The notes below the pieces were generated by a model. The model had not been told where the DNA came from. It worked only from the letters and a program-made list of their open reading frames with translations, and made no database searches. Made by a program: the position numbers and the translations under genes. Of a stretch of 64,000 nt of DNA, positions 11,559-19,298 are shown one piece after another. The stretch's first letter is position 1. Each line of letters opens with the position of its first letter. This DNA is from a beta proteobacterium AAP51 (lineage in GTDB: Bacteria; Pseudomonadota; Gammaproteobacteria; Burkholderiales; Burkholderiaceae_C): NCBI GenBank assembly GCA_001295905.1, contig LJHT01000052.1:44676-108675 (forward strand), in the 5' to 3' direction.

Positions 11559-11580
11559 TTAATGACCAACCGGTCAGTAA
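11559..11580. promoter_or_regulatory. candidate TetR operator (inverted repeat)
   Basis: The 22 bp read TTAATGACC-AACC-GGTCAGTAA: two 9-bp arms matching at 8 of 9 positions around a 4-bp spacer, with the core TGACC...GGTCA exact. It sits immediately 5' of the probable TTG start (11582) of the TetR-family gene, where an autoregulatory operator is expected. The local AT content stands out from its GC-rich surroundings. Confidence 0.6.
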
Positions 11581-11581
11581 A

Positions 11582-12352
11582 TTGAACGCCGCCCTCCCCA
11601 CCGCGCACGGCCCGGGTCCGCAAGACCTTCGCGACGCGCGCGACACCCCCGATCCGCCCGGCCCGCGCCAGCGGCGCAAGGAAGCGCGTCCGCAGGAACT
11701 GCTGAGCGCCGCGCTGACCCTCTTCGTGGAGAAGGGCTTCGCCGCCACGCGCGCCGAGGAAGTGGCGCAGCGCGCCGGCGTCAGCAAAGGCACGCTCTAC
11801 CTCTACTACCCCAGCAAGGAAGAGCTCTTCAAGGCCGTGGTGCGGCAGAACCTCTCCAGCCTGATTGCCGAAGGCCTGGAGATGGCGGGGCAGTTCGAAG
11901 GCACCAGTTCCGAACTGCTTTCATGCCTGCTGCACACCTGGTGGGAACGCGTGGGCAACACACCGGCCGCCGGCATCCACAAGATCGTGCTGGCCGAGGT
12001 GCGCAACTTCCCCGAGCTCGCGCAGTTCTACACCGATGAAGTCATCCTGCCGGCCGACCAGCTCTTCTCGGGCTGCGTGCAGCGCGGCATCGACCGTGGC
12101 GAGTTCCGGCCCATGCCGGTGCACGAGGTGGCGCACGCCCTCATCGCCTTGCCCATCTTCATGGCCGTGCACCGCCATTCCTTCGGGGCCTGCCCGGTGC
12201 ACGGCAACGTGGAAGTGAACCCCACCGAGATGCTGAACATCCACCTCGATCTCGTGCTGCGCGGGCTGGAGGTGCGCGGGCCGGCCGACGTGGCAGCCAG
12301 CCCACCTAAAATTTGTGGTTTGTCTTCCGCTCACCTGCCAGGCCCCGCATGA
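11582..12352 (+). CDS. TetR-family transcriptional regulator
   Basis: 256 residues from a TTG at 11582, chosen because it falls right after the operator-like inverted repeat; a TTG at 11531 would put the operator inside the gene. The helix-turn-helix is clear: LLSAALTLFVEKGFAATRAEEVAQRAGVSKGTLYLYYPSKEELFKAVV. The ligand-binding half includes IHKIVLAEVRNFPELAQFY, a pattern seen in AcrR/TtgR-like efflux repressors. The last 15 or so residues read through what looks like promoter DNA, and the stop overlaps the next ATG by 4 bp. Its target may be itself and tolC/PIMT downstream; no efflux pump genes are adjacent. Confidence 0.85.
   Translation: MNAALPTAHGPGPQDLRDARDTPDPPGPRQRRKEARPQELLSAALTLFVEKGFAATRAEEVAQRAGVSKGTLYLYYPSKEELFKAVVRQNLSSLIAEGLEMAGQFEGTSSELLSCLLHTWWERVGNTPAAGIHKIVLAEVRNFPELAQFYTDEVILPADQLFSGCVQRGIDRGEFRPMPVHEVAHALIALPIFMAVHRHSFGACPVHGNVEVNPTEMLNIHLDLVLRGLEVRGPADVAASPPKICGLSSAHLPGPA
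12307..12312 (+). promoter_or_regulatory. candidate -10 box of the PIMT-like gene
   Basis: TAAAAT in an AT-rich island (TAAAATTTGTGGTTTGTC) 37 bp before the PIMT-like ATG, inside the 3' end of the TetR frame. I see no convincing -35, so this is tentative. Confidence 0.35.
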
Positions 12353-13011
12353 ACACCGAACTCGCCCGCTTCAACATGATCGAGCAGCAGATCCGCCCCT
12401 GGGAAGTGCTCGACCAGGCCGTGCTCTCGCTGCTGGCCACCGTGCGCCGAGAAGACTTCGTGCCGCCCGCGCTGAAGGCCCTGGCCTTCGTCGACACCCA
12501 GGTGCCGCTGGGCGAAGGCCAGGTGATGCTGGAGCCCAAGGTGGAAGCCCGCCTGCTGCAGGAACTGCAGGTGCAGCGCCACGAACGGGTGCTGGAAGTG
12601 GGCACGGGCAGCGGCTTCATGGCCGCGCTGCTGGCGCACCGCGCCATGCAGGTCATCAGCCTGGAATGCCGGCCGAGCCTGGCGCTGAACGCGCGCGCCA
12701 GCCTGGCGCGCAACGGCATCGTGAACGCCCGCGTGCTGGATGTGACGGCCGCCGAGGGTGCGCGCGGCCTGCCCGGCGAGGCGCCGTTCGACGTGATCCT
12801 GCTGTCGGGCTCGGTGGCCGAGGTGCCGCGCTCGCTGCTGCAGCAGTTGAAGATCGGCGGCCGGCTGGCCGCCGTGGTGGGCGAGGAACCCATCATGCGG
12901 GCGCGCCTCTTCACACGCGCCGGCGAGGCGGCCTTCACCGAAACCGACCTCTTCGACACCGTGGCACCGCGGCTGGAAGCCTATGCCGAGCCGACGCGCT
13001 TTCACTTCTGA
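12349..13011 (+). CDS. protein-L-isoaspartate O-methyltransferase-like protein
   Basis: 220 residues with a class I SAM-methyltransferase fold. The helical start is NMIEQQIRPWEVLD, and the SAM loop is VLEVGTGSGFMAALLAHRA. The canonical PCMT substrate segment (a Ser/Thr-containing ISQPYIVA-type motif) is replaced by EGQVMLEPKVEARLL, so true isoaspartyl repair activity is doubtful. In related Burkholderiales a protein like this usually sits just before tolC, as here. It starts in a 4-bp ATGA overlap with the TetR gene but probably also has its own promoter. Confidence 0.85.
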   Translation: MNTELARFNMIEQQIRPWEVLDQAVLSLLATVRREDFVPPALKALAFVDTQVPLGEGQVMLEPKVEARLLQELQVQRHERVLEVGTGSGFMAALLAHRAMQVISLECRPSLALNARASLARNGIVNARVLDVTAAEGARGLPGEAPFDVILLSGSVAEVPRSLLQQLKIGGRLAAVVGEEPIMRARLFTRAGEAAFTETDLFDTVAPRLEAYAEPTRFHF

Positions 13012-13124
13012 ACCGACACCGGGCCCCGGCGGACACCTCGCCGTCCGTCGCCGCTTTCGGGCGGCCAGGGCCTGCGCAGACGCAGGTCGTCGCAAGGGTG
13101 CTGCGTGCGGACGGGCTTGGCGCC

Positions 13125-13130
13125 TATAAC
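13125..13130 (+). promoter_or_regulatory. candidate -10 box upstream of tolC
   Basis: TATAAC in the 223-bp gap between the PIMT-like gene and tolC, about 105 bp before the tolC ATG. No good -35 is seen. The rest of the gap holds no recognisable feature. Confidence 0.3.
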
Positions 13131-13234
13131 CCAGGGAACCCCCGTGAACGCCGGTCGACCCTGACCCACTTCAGCCCAGGCCGCCTGCCTGCACCGGCCC
13201 GCGGCCCACGATCACACCTTCCAAGGAACCCCGC

Positions 13235-14587
13235 ATGCGCTTGACCTTCACCGCCCGGCTGGCCGCACTCAAGCCCGTGGCGCTCACACCGCTGGCCCTG
13301 GCCCTGCTGAGCCTGCCGACGGCGGCCTCGGCGCAAAGCCTGCAAGAGCTCTACACCGCCGCGCGCGCCTTCGACGCCACCTACCTGGCGGCCAAGGCGC
13401 AGACCGCCTCGGTGGAATTCCGGGCCGCGCAGAGCGAAGCGCTGCTGCGCCCTTCGCTGAGTGCCGTGGCCGGCGCCACCGCCACGCAGACCGACCCGCC
13501 CAACGTCGGCCGCCTGGGCACGAACACGCTCTCGGGCCGCTTCGACGGCCGCTACCCGCTGTTCAACCGCGCCAGCGGCATCACGGTGGAGCAGGCGCGC
13601 AAGTCGCTCGTCACGGCGCAGGCCGACCTGGATTCGGCCGAGCAAGACCTCATCATCCGCGTCGCGCAGGCCTACTTCGACGTGCTGGGCGCGCAAGACA
13701 CGCTGGCCACCACGCGGGCGAACAAGACCGCCATCACCGAAGTGCTGGCCTCGGCCAAGCGCAACTTCGAAGTGGGCACCGCCACCATCACCGACACGCG
13801 CGAGGCCCAGGCCCGCTTCGACCTCGCCACCGCCCAGGAGCTGGCCGCCGAGAACGACCTGCGCATCAAGCGCCTGGCGCTGGACACGCTGGTGGGCCGC
13901 ACCGGCGTCGAACCCAAGCCGCTGCGCGCGCCCGTGGTGCTGCCCTCGCCGCTGCCGGCCAACGCCGAAGAGTGGGTGACGCTGGCCGACCAGGGCCACC
14001 CGCAGGTGCGCCGCGCGCGCATCGGCCTGGAAGTGGCCCAGCTGGAAACCACCAAGGCCCGCGCCGGCGAACTGCCGACCGTGGACGCCGTCGCTTCGCT
14101 GGGCACTTCGGACGCCCGCGGCAGCGGCCCCAACCTGAACCGCAGCGCTGGCAACACCGCCACGGCCAGCGTGGGCGTACAGATGAACTGGCCGCTGTAC
14201 ACCGGCGGCAGCACACAGAACCGCATCAAGGAAACGCTGACGCTGGAAGAGCGCTCGCGCAACGACCTCGAAGCCGCGCGCCGCGGCGTGGCCCAGGGCA
14301 CACGTGCGGCCTACTTCGGCGTGCAGTCGGGCCTGTCGCAGGTGAAGGCGCTGGAGGCTGCCGAAAGCTCGTCGAAGCTGGCGCTGGAAGCCACGCAGCT
14401 GGGCTACAAGGTGGGCGTGCGCGTGAACCTGGACGTGCTCAATGCGCAGACCCAGCTCTTCCAGACCCAGCGCGACCTCGCCCGCGCGCGCTACGACGTG
14501 CTGGTGAACAGCCTGCGCCTGCGCCAGGCCTCGGGCCAGCTGGCCCCCACCGACGTGGACGCGCTGAACCGCCTGCTGGCGCCGTAA
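13235..14587 (+). CDS. tolC: TolC-family outer membrane efflux channel
   Basis: 450 residues, the usual length of TolC. A long N-terminal signal peptide ends in AASAQS. Two repeated OEP units follow, each with the paired helices of the periplasmic tunnel (for example LDSAEQDLIIRVAQAYFDVLGAQD and LEAARRGVAQGTRAAYFGVQSG) and barrel strands such as GVQMNWPLYTGGS. It forms the trimeric outer membrane exit duct for type I secretion and RND/MFS/ABC efflux. The ATG is preceded by an AAGGA ribosome binding site (CCAAGGAACCCCGC). No inner-membrane pump adjoins it, so it probably serves several systems. Confidence 0.95.
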   Translation: MRLTFTARLAALKPVALTPLALALLSLPTAASAQSLQELYTAARAFDATYLAAKAQTASVEFRAAQSEALLRPSLSAVAGATATQTDPPNVGRLGTNTLSGRFDGRYPLFNRASGITVEQARKSLVTAQADLDSAEQDLIIRVAQAYFDVLGAQDTLATTRANKTAITEVLASAKRNFEVGTATITDTREAQARFDLATAQELAAENDLRIKRLALDTLVGRTGVEPKPLRAPVVLPSPLPANAEEWVTLADQGHPQVRRARIGLEVAQLETTKARAGELPTVDAVASLGTSDARGSGPNLNRSAGNTATASVGVQMNWPLYTGGSTQNRIKETLTLEERSRNDLEAARRGVAQGTRAAYFGVQSGLSQVKALEAAESSSKLALEATQLGYKVGVRVNLDVLNAQTQLFQTQRDLARARYDVLVNSLRLRQASGQLAPTDVDALNRLLAP

Positions 14588-14597
14588 AGGCACACTC

Positions 14598-14687
14598 ACG
14601 CGGCGCGAGCGCCGCGGACGCTTCATTACGCGCCGCAAGCGCCGCCTACGCTTCTTTACGCGGCGCCAACGTCGCGTACACGCGGGC
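14598..14687. repeat. 30-bp imperfect tandem repeat, three units, after tolC
   Basis: Units begin at 14598, 14628 and 14658 with ACGCGSCGC and share an AGCGCCGC core and an ACGCTTC tail; the third copy has drifted. The first unit contains GCGGCG-CGAG-CGCCGC, a 6-bp stem with tetraloop. The array starts 11 bp after the tolC stop and ends about 30 bp before the DUF1800 start. No T-run follows. Confidence 0.7.
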
Positions 14688-14716
14688 AGCGGGGACACTG
14701 CGCCACACTGCGCGGC

Positions 14717-16225
14717 ATGACAGCCACCGCCGCCCTCGCCGCCCACCGTTTCGGCCTCGGCGAAGCCAGCCTCGAGTCCATCGGCCCCGACCCCGCCGGC
14801 TGGCTGCTGGCCCAGCTGGGCCCGGCCGAACCGCAGCGCGGCAGCGGGCTCGTCGGCAGCGCCGAAGGCGTGCGGCTGTACGCGCAGTTCCTGCAGCGCC
14901 AGCGGCGCCCGGCAGCCCTGCCTGCACAGCCTGCGGGGCAAGAAGCGGCCGCTGGCATGGCGGCGATGGAAGGCACGGCCGAGATGGCGCCCATGCCCGC
15001 CAGCGCCGCGCAGTTCGTGCCCTTCGAGCCGCTGCGCCGCGCCGTGCAGGACGACCTGCGCGCCCGGCTGGCCACGGCCAGCACCAGCCCGCGCCCGCTG
15101 GCCGAAAGGCTGGTGCTGTTCTGGGCCAACCACTTCACCGTCTCGCTGCTGAAGAACAGCACGCGCGGCCTGGTGGGCGCCTTCGAGCGCGAAGCCATCC
15201 GGCCGCACATCAACGCGCGCTTCGAAACCCTTCTGCAGGCCGCCGTCACCCACCCGGCGATGCTGCGCTACCTGGACAACGAGCTCTCGGCCGGCCCCGA
15301 TTCCGTGGTGGTGCGCCGCCAGCAGCGGCGCGCGCGCACCGAGGGCATGGGCGCAGAGGGGCGCGGCCCGCGCATCTCGGGCCTGAACGAGAACCTCGCG
15401 CGCGAGGTGCTGGAACTGCACGCCCTGGGCGTGGCCGGTGGCGGGGCGGCCTACGGCGGCTGGGGCGGCTACACGCAGGCCGATGTGACCGCCTTCGCCG
15501 CCGTGCTGACGGGCTGGCGCGTGCCCGTGCGCGAGCTGCTCACCGGCCCGGAAAGCCCCGCGCAGCCCGCCACGCGCTTCGAACCCGCCTTCCACCAGCC
15601 CGGCCCCAAGACCGTGCTCGGCCAGCGTTACGCCGAAGGCCCCGATGCCCTGGCCGCGGTGCTGCGCGACCTGGCCCGGCACCCTTCCACCGCGCGCTTC
15701 GTCTGTACCAAGCTGGCCCGGCATTTCGTGGCCGACGAACCGCCGCCGGCGCTGGTGGCGCGGCTGGTGCAGAGCTGGCAGCGCAGCGATGGCCAGCTCG
15801 GCGAGGTGATGCGCACGCTGGTGCAGGCCCCCGAGGCCTGGCTGCCGCAGCCGGCCAAGCTGAAGACGCCCGAGGAATTCGTCATCAGCACCACGCGCCT
15901 GCTGGGCCTGGGTGCACGGCCCTTCGACCGTGTGCCCGATGGCGGCACCACCGCCATGGGCCAGCGCGTACAGGCCGCGCCCTCGCCCGCCGGCTGGCCC
16001 GACCGTGCCGAGGAATGGCTGGGCCCCGAAGCCGTGTGGAAACGCGTGGAATGGGCCACCCGCGTGGCCGACCGCCTGGGCCGCCAGCTCGACGCGCGCC
16101 GGCTGGCGGCGGCCAGCCTGGGCCCGCTGCTGCAGCCCGACACCGCACGCCAGATCGAACGCGCCGCCGATGGCCCGCAGGCCCTGGCCCTGCTGCTGCT
16201 GGCGCCCGAATTCCAGCGCCGTTGA
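14717..16225 (+). CDS. DUF1800 family protein
   Basis: 502 residues. The entry motif AAHRFGLGEASL and the family core LAERLVLFWANHFTVS are characteristic, as are LNENLAREVLELHALGV, the DVTAFAAVLTGWRV block and FVCTKLARHFVADEPP. No signal peptide is visible. An acidic, Met/Ala-rich insertion (about 75-95) is unusual. DUF1800 proteins nearly always sit before a DUF1501 protein, as here (10-bp gap). The pair is suggested to process or carry exported or polysaccharide-related material, but no activity is established. The gene follows the tandem repeat downstream of tolC. Confidence 0.88.
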   Translation: MTATAALAAHRFGLGEASLESIGPDPAGWLLAQLGPAEPQRGSGLVGSAEGVRLYAQFLQRQRRPAALPAQPAGQEAAAGMAAMEGTAEMAPMPASAAQFVPFEPLRRAVQDDLRARLATASTSPRPLAERLVLFWANHFTVSLLKNSTRGLVGAFEREAIRPHINARFETLLQAAVTHPAMLRYLDNELSAGPDSVVVRRQQRRARTEGMGAEGRGPRISGLNENLAREVLELHALGVAGGGAAYGGWGGYTQADVTAFAAVLTGWRVPVRELLTGPESPAQPATRFEPAFHQPGPKTVLGQRYAEGPDALAAVLRDLARHPSTARFVCTKLARHFVADEPPPALVARLVQSWQRSDGQLGEVMRTLVQAPEAWLPQPAKLKTPEEFVISTTRLLGLGARPFDRVPDGGTTAMGQRVQAAPSPAGWPDRAEEWLGPEAVWKRVEWATRVADRLGRQLDARRLAAASLGPLLQPDTARQIERAADGPQALALLLLAPEFQRR

Positions 16226-16235
16226 GGCCCCGCCC

Positions 16236-17510
16236 ATGAGCACACGCCGCCACCTCCTTCGCGCCACCCTGGCCGCCACCACCGCCGGCCTGGCGGTGCC
16301 CTGGGCGCGGCTGAGCCTGGCCGCGCCCCCCGCTGCCGGCGGCAGCAGCGGCCAGGCCCACCGCTTCGTCTTCGTCATCCTGCGCGGCGGCATGGACGGC
16401 CTGATGGCCGTGCCCGCCGTGGGCGACCCCGGCTTTGCCGCCGCTCGCGGCGCGCTGGCGCAGTTCGCGCAGCCGCCGCTGCCGCTGGACAGCACCTTCG
16501 CGCTGCACCCGCTGCTGCCGCAGCTGCATGCGCTGTACGGCCAGGGCGAACTGGCCGTGCTGCATGCCGTGGGCCTGCCCTACCACGAGCGCAGCCACTT
16601 CGACGCCCAGCAGGTGCTGGAAAGCGGCGGCAGCCGGCCTTTCGAGCTGGCCACCGGCTGGCTGGGCCGCGCGTTGCCGGGCGGCCCAGCCAGCGGCGCG
16701 CCCTTGCGTGCCGTGGCCCTGGAAACCGCGGTGCCCCTGGTGCTGCGCGGCCCCACGGCCGTGGACACCTGGGCCCCCAGCACGCTGCCCGACCCCACGC
16801 CCGACCTGGTGGCGCGGCTGGAAGTGATGTACCGCGCCGACCCCGCGCTGGCGCAGGCGCTGGCCCGGGCCCGAGGACTGCGTGAAGGCATGGGCGAAGG
16901 CATGGGTGAAGGCCTGCAGCCCCGCCAGGGCGCCGAACGGTCCGCCACCCCGCCCGGCATGGCCGGCGGCCTGGCGGCGCCAGCCAGCAACGCGCGCAAC
17001 GGCCCCGTGGTGCTGGCCCGCCAGGCGGCCGAATTCCTGCAGCGCGGCGCCCAGGTGGCGGTGCTGGAGATGGGCGGGTGGGACAGCCACATCAACCAGA
17101 ACGCCCCCAACGGCGCCACCGCCAACAGCCTGCGCACGCTGGACGCGATGCTGGCCGCGCTGCGCAGCGGCCTGCAGGGCGGTGGCGCCTGGGGGCGCAC
17201 CGTGGTGCTGGTGGCCACCGAATTCGGCCGCGAGGTGGCGCCCAACGGCACCCAGGGCAGCGACCACGGCAGCGGCGGCGCGGCCTTCGTGCTCGGCGGC
17301 GCGGTGCGCGGCGGGCGCGTGCTGGCCCAGTGGCCCGGGCTGGCGCGCGCCGAACGTTTCGAAGGCCGCGACCTGCGCATCACCACCGACCTGCGCGCCG
17401 TGATGCGCACAGTGCTGGCCGAGCACCTGCAGGTGCCGCGCCTGATGCTGGACCGCGAAGTGCTGCCCGGCAGCGCCGGCCTGCCCGCGCTGGACCTGCT
17501 GCGCGGCTGA
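16236..17510 (+). CDS. DUF1501 family protein (probable Tat-exported sulfatase-fold protein)
   Basis: 424 residues. The N-terminus MSTRRHLLRATLAATTAGLAVPWA looks like a twin-arginine signal. The body carries the DUF1501 marks FVFVILRGGMDGLMAVPAVGDP, LPYHERSHFDAQQVLESG, VLEMGGWDSHINQN and VLVATEFGREVAPNGTQGSDHGSGGAAFVLGGAV. Metal-binding Asp/His residues are kept as in the alkaline phosphatase/sulfatase superfamily. A small internal repeat (EGMGEGMGEG) lies in the middle. It is partnered with DUF1800 upstream; its substrate is unknown. Confidence 0.88.
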   Translation: MSTRRHLLRATLAATTAGLAVPWARLSLAAPPAAGGSSGQAHRFVFVILRGGMDGLMAVPAVGDPGFAAARGALAQFAQPPLPLDSTFALHPLLPQLHALYGQGELAVLHAVGLPYHERSHFDAQQVLESGGSRPFELATGWLGRALPGGPASGAPLRAVALETAVPLVLRGPTAVDTWAPSTLPDPTPDLVARLEVMYRADPALAQALARARGLREGMGEGMGEGLQPRQGAERSATPPGMAGGLAAPASNARNGPVVLARQAAEFLQRGAQVAVLEMGGWDSHINQNAPNGATANSLRTLDAMLAALRSGLQGGGAWGRTVVLVATEFGREVAPNGTQGSDHGSGGAAFVLGGAVRGGRVLAQWPGLARAERFEGRDLRITTDLRAVMRTVLAEHLQVPRLMLDREVLPGSAGLPALDLLRG

Positions 17511-17640
17511 GGACTGCTGGTACGGATGCGCAGTCGACGTCCGCTGGCACGGCCGCTGGGCCACCGGCGGTCGGCGGTCGTCTTCCGCCCTTCAAGGCCG
17601 TATGCTTGATGCCAAGTTCTTCCCTCAGCGAGAGACCCGC

Positions 17641-17922
17641 ATGCGCACTGTCACCACCCTCGGTCTGCTGTGTGCTGCCAGCCTGCTGGCGGCCTGCGAG
17701 CACACCCCTCCCACCCTCATCATGCCGCCCTCGTACGCCGGCAAGCAGATGGCCAGCGCAGAAAACGCGGGCAGCTCGGGCATCGTCTGCACGCGCGAAG
17801 TGCCCACCGGCCTGCGACAGACCGTGACGCGCTGCCGCGACAGCGCTGAAGTGGACAAGCGCCGCGCGCTCGACCGCGAGTGGGCCGAGAAGATTCCTGC
17901 AGAACGCCCGATCGAGCGCTGA
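17641..17922 (+). CDS. small lipoprotein of unknown function
   Basis: 93 residues from ATG 17641 (MRTVTTLGLLCAASLLAAC). The signal peptide and lipobox LAAC make it a lipoprotein with Cys19 lipidated. Two further cysteines (in GIVCTREV and VTRCRDS) may form a disulfide. The C-terminal half is charged (AEVDKRRALDREWAEKI). The frame is open 13 codons upstream, but the lipobox position favours the chosen start. I do not recognise the family. It is convergent with waaA, with a 3-bp gap. Confidence 0.75.
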   Translation: MRTVTTLGLLCAASLLAACEHTPPTLIMPPSYAGKQMASAENAGSSGIVCTREVPTGLRQTVTRCRDSAEVDKRRALDREWAEKIPAERPIER

Positions 17923-17925
17923 GGC

Positions 17926-19287
17926 TCAGCCTCCGAGCCGGGCGTTGATCGCCGCGGCCATACGGCCTGCAGCGCCCTGGTGGGCCTGGGCGAAGGCGCG
18001 GGCCCTGGACGCCATGGCCTGACGGGCCGTGGCGGCGTCGCTGGCCCTTTCCGGCCCTGCGTCCGCATCCGCCACCAGCGCCAGCGCGCGCGCCACCGCG
18101 GCGCTCAGGTCGGGCAGCCGTTCGGCCGCACCGGCGGCCAGTGCATCTTCAGCGGCCTGCGCGAAGTTGAAGGTGTGCGGGCCCATCAGCAAGGGGCAGC
18201 CACAGGCGGCCGCCTCGATGAGGTTCTGGCCCCCCAGCGGCGCGAAGCTGCCGCCCAGCAAGGCCACGTCGGCGCAGGCGTAGTACTGCGCCATCTCGCC
18301 CAGGCTGTCGCCCAGCCACACATCGGCCTGCGCGGCCTTGGCCGGGGGTGTGGCCTGCCACTGGCTGCGCCGCTGCAACTGCAGCCCGGCCGCGGCCACC
18401 AAGGCCGCCACCTCGTCGAAACGCTGCGGGTGGCGCGGCACCAGCAGCAGCAGCGGCCGCGGTGCGGCTGTCTGGGCCCATGCGGCCAGCAAGGGCGCCT
18501 CTTCCCCTTCCCGCGTCACGGCCGCCAGCACCACCGGCCGGCCCAGGCCGGCCCGCCAGGCCTGGCCCCGCGCCAGCAGCGCCGGGGCGGGTGTGATGTC
18601 GAACTTCAGGTTGCCCAGCACCTGCACCTCGCGCGCGCCGGCTTCGCGCAGGCGCTGCGCATCGGCTTCGGTCTGTGCCAGCACGCTGGCAAACCGTGCC
18701 AGCGCCGGGTGCAGCAAGGCGGCCAGGCGCCGGCCCTTGGCGGCGCTGCGCGCGGACAGCCGCGCGTTGGCCAGCACCATGGGCACGCCCGCGGTTTGCG
18801 CGGCCTGCAGCAGCGCGGGCCAGACCTCGGTCTCCATCACCACGCCCAGCGCCGGCCGCTGCGCGCGGAAGAAGCGCCGCACCGCGCCGGGCGTGTCGTA
18901 GGGCAGCCAGGCCTGGGCATCGCCCGGGCGCAGCAGCCGCGCGCCGGCCTCGCGGCCGGTGGCAGTGCTGTGCGTCAGCAGCAGCTGCAGGCCCGGGCGT
19001 TGCTCGCGCAGGGCGTGGACGAGCGGCGCCGCGGCCAGCGTTTCGCCCAGCGAGACGGCGTGGACCCACACCCGCCCCTCGGCCACAGTCACCGGGGCTC
19101 CAGAAGCAGCGCACACGGGCGTGGCCCAGCCCAGCCGTTCACGCCAGCGCGTGCGGTAAGCGGGCTCCTGGCGGCCGCGCCACCACAGGCGCAGAAGGTA
19201 CAGCGGCGTGGCCGCGCGCAGCAGCAGCGCGTAGGCCGCGCGCGCCAGGGCTTCCTTCACGCCGCGGCCCGGGGGGGGGTGCGCCAT
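17926..19287 (-). CDS. waaA: 3-deoxy-D-manno-octulosonic acid (Kdo) transferase
   Basis: Inner-membrane-associated glycosyltransferase that adds Kdo to lipid IVA in lipopolysaccharide synthesis. The 453-residue length from ATG 19287 is slightly long; a GTG at 19260 gives VKEALARAAYALLLRAATPLYLLRLWWRGR, which aligns better with typical starts. It has an N-terminal membrane-anchor helix, then WVHAVSLGETLAAAPLV, TATGREAGARLL and VMETEVWPALLQA (the conserved acceptor-site glutamate). The C-terminal donor part includes LLLVPRHPQRFDEV and LLGGSFAPLGGQNLIEAAACG. A run of nine C bases falls within the first codons. It follows the phosphomannomutase gene by 11 bp. Confidence 0.94.
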   Translation of the reverse strand: MAHPPPGRGVKEALARAAYALLLRAATPLYLLRLWWRGRQEPAYRTRWRERLGWATPVCAASGAPVTVAEGRVWVHAVSLGETLAAAPLVHALREQRPGLQLLLTHSTATGREAGARLLRPGDAQAWLPYDTPGAVRRFFRAQRPALGVVMETEVWPALLQAAQTAGVPMVLANARLSARSAAKGRRLAALLHPALARFASVLAQTEADAQRLREAGAREVQVLGNLKFDITPAPALLARGQAWRAGLGRPVVLAAVTREGEEAPLLAAWAQTAAPRPLLLLVPRHPQRFDEVAALVAAAGLQLQRRSQWQATPPAKAAQADVWLGDSLGEMAQYYACADVALLGGSFAPLGGQNLIEAAACGCPLLMGPHTFNFAQAAEDALAAGAAERLPDLSAAVARALALVADADAGPERASDAATARQAMASRARAFAQAHQGAAGRMAAAINARLGG

Positions 19288-19298
19288 GCGGGCGGCCG

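Noticed and set aside
13124..16495. Minus-strand open frame of about 1,120 codons opposite tolC and DUF1800
   Set aside because: The plus strand carries clear families with signal peptides and motifs; the minus translation is low-complexity Gly/Ala/Arg/His.
16885..16915. Short in-frame repeat in the DUF1501 gene as a phase-variable tract
   Set aside because: Two near copies of a GEGM unit only; length changes would keep the frame and there are too few copies to suggest switching.
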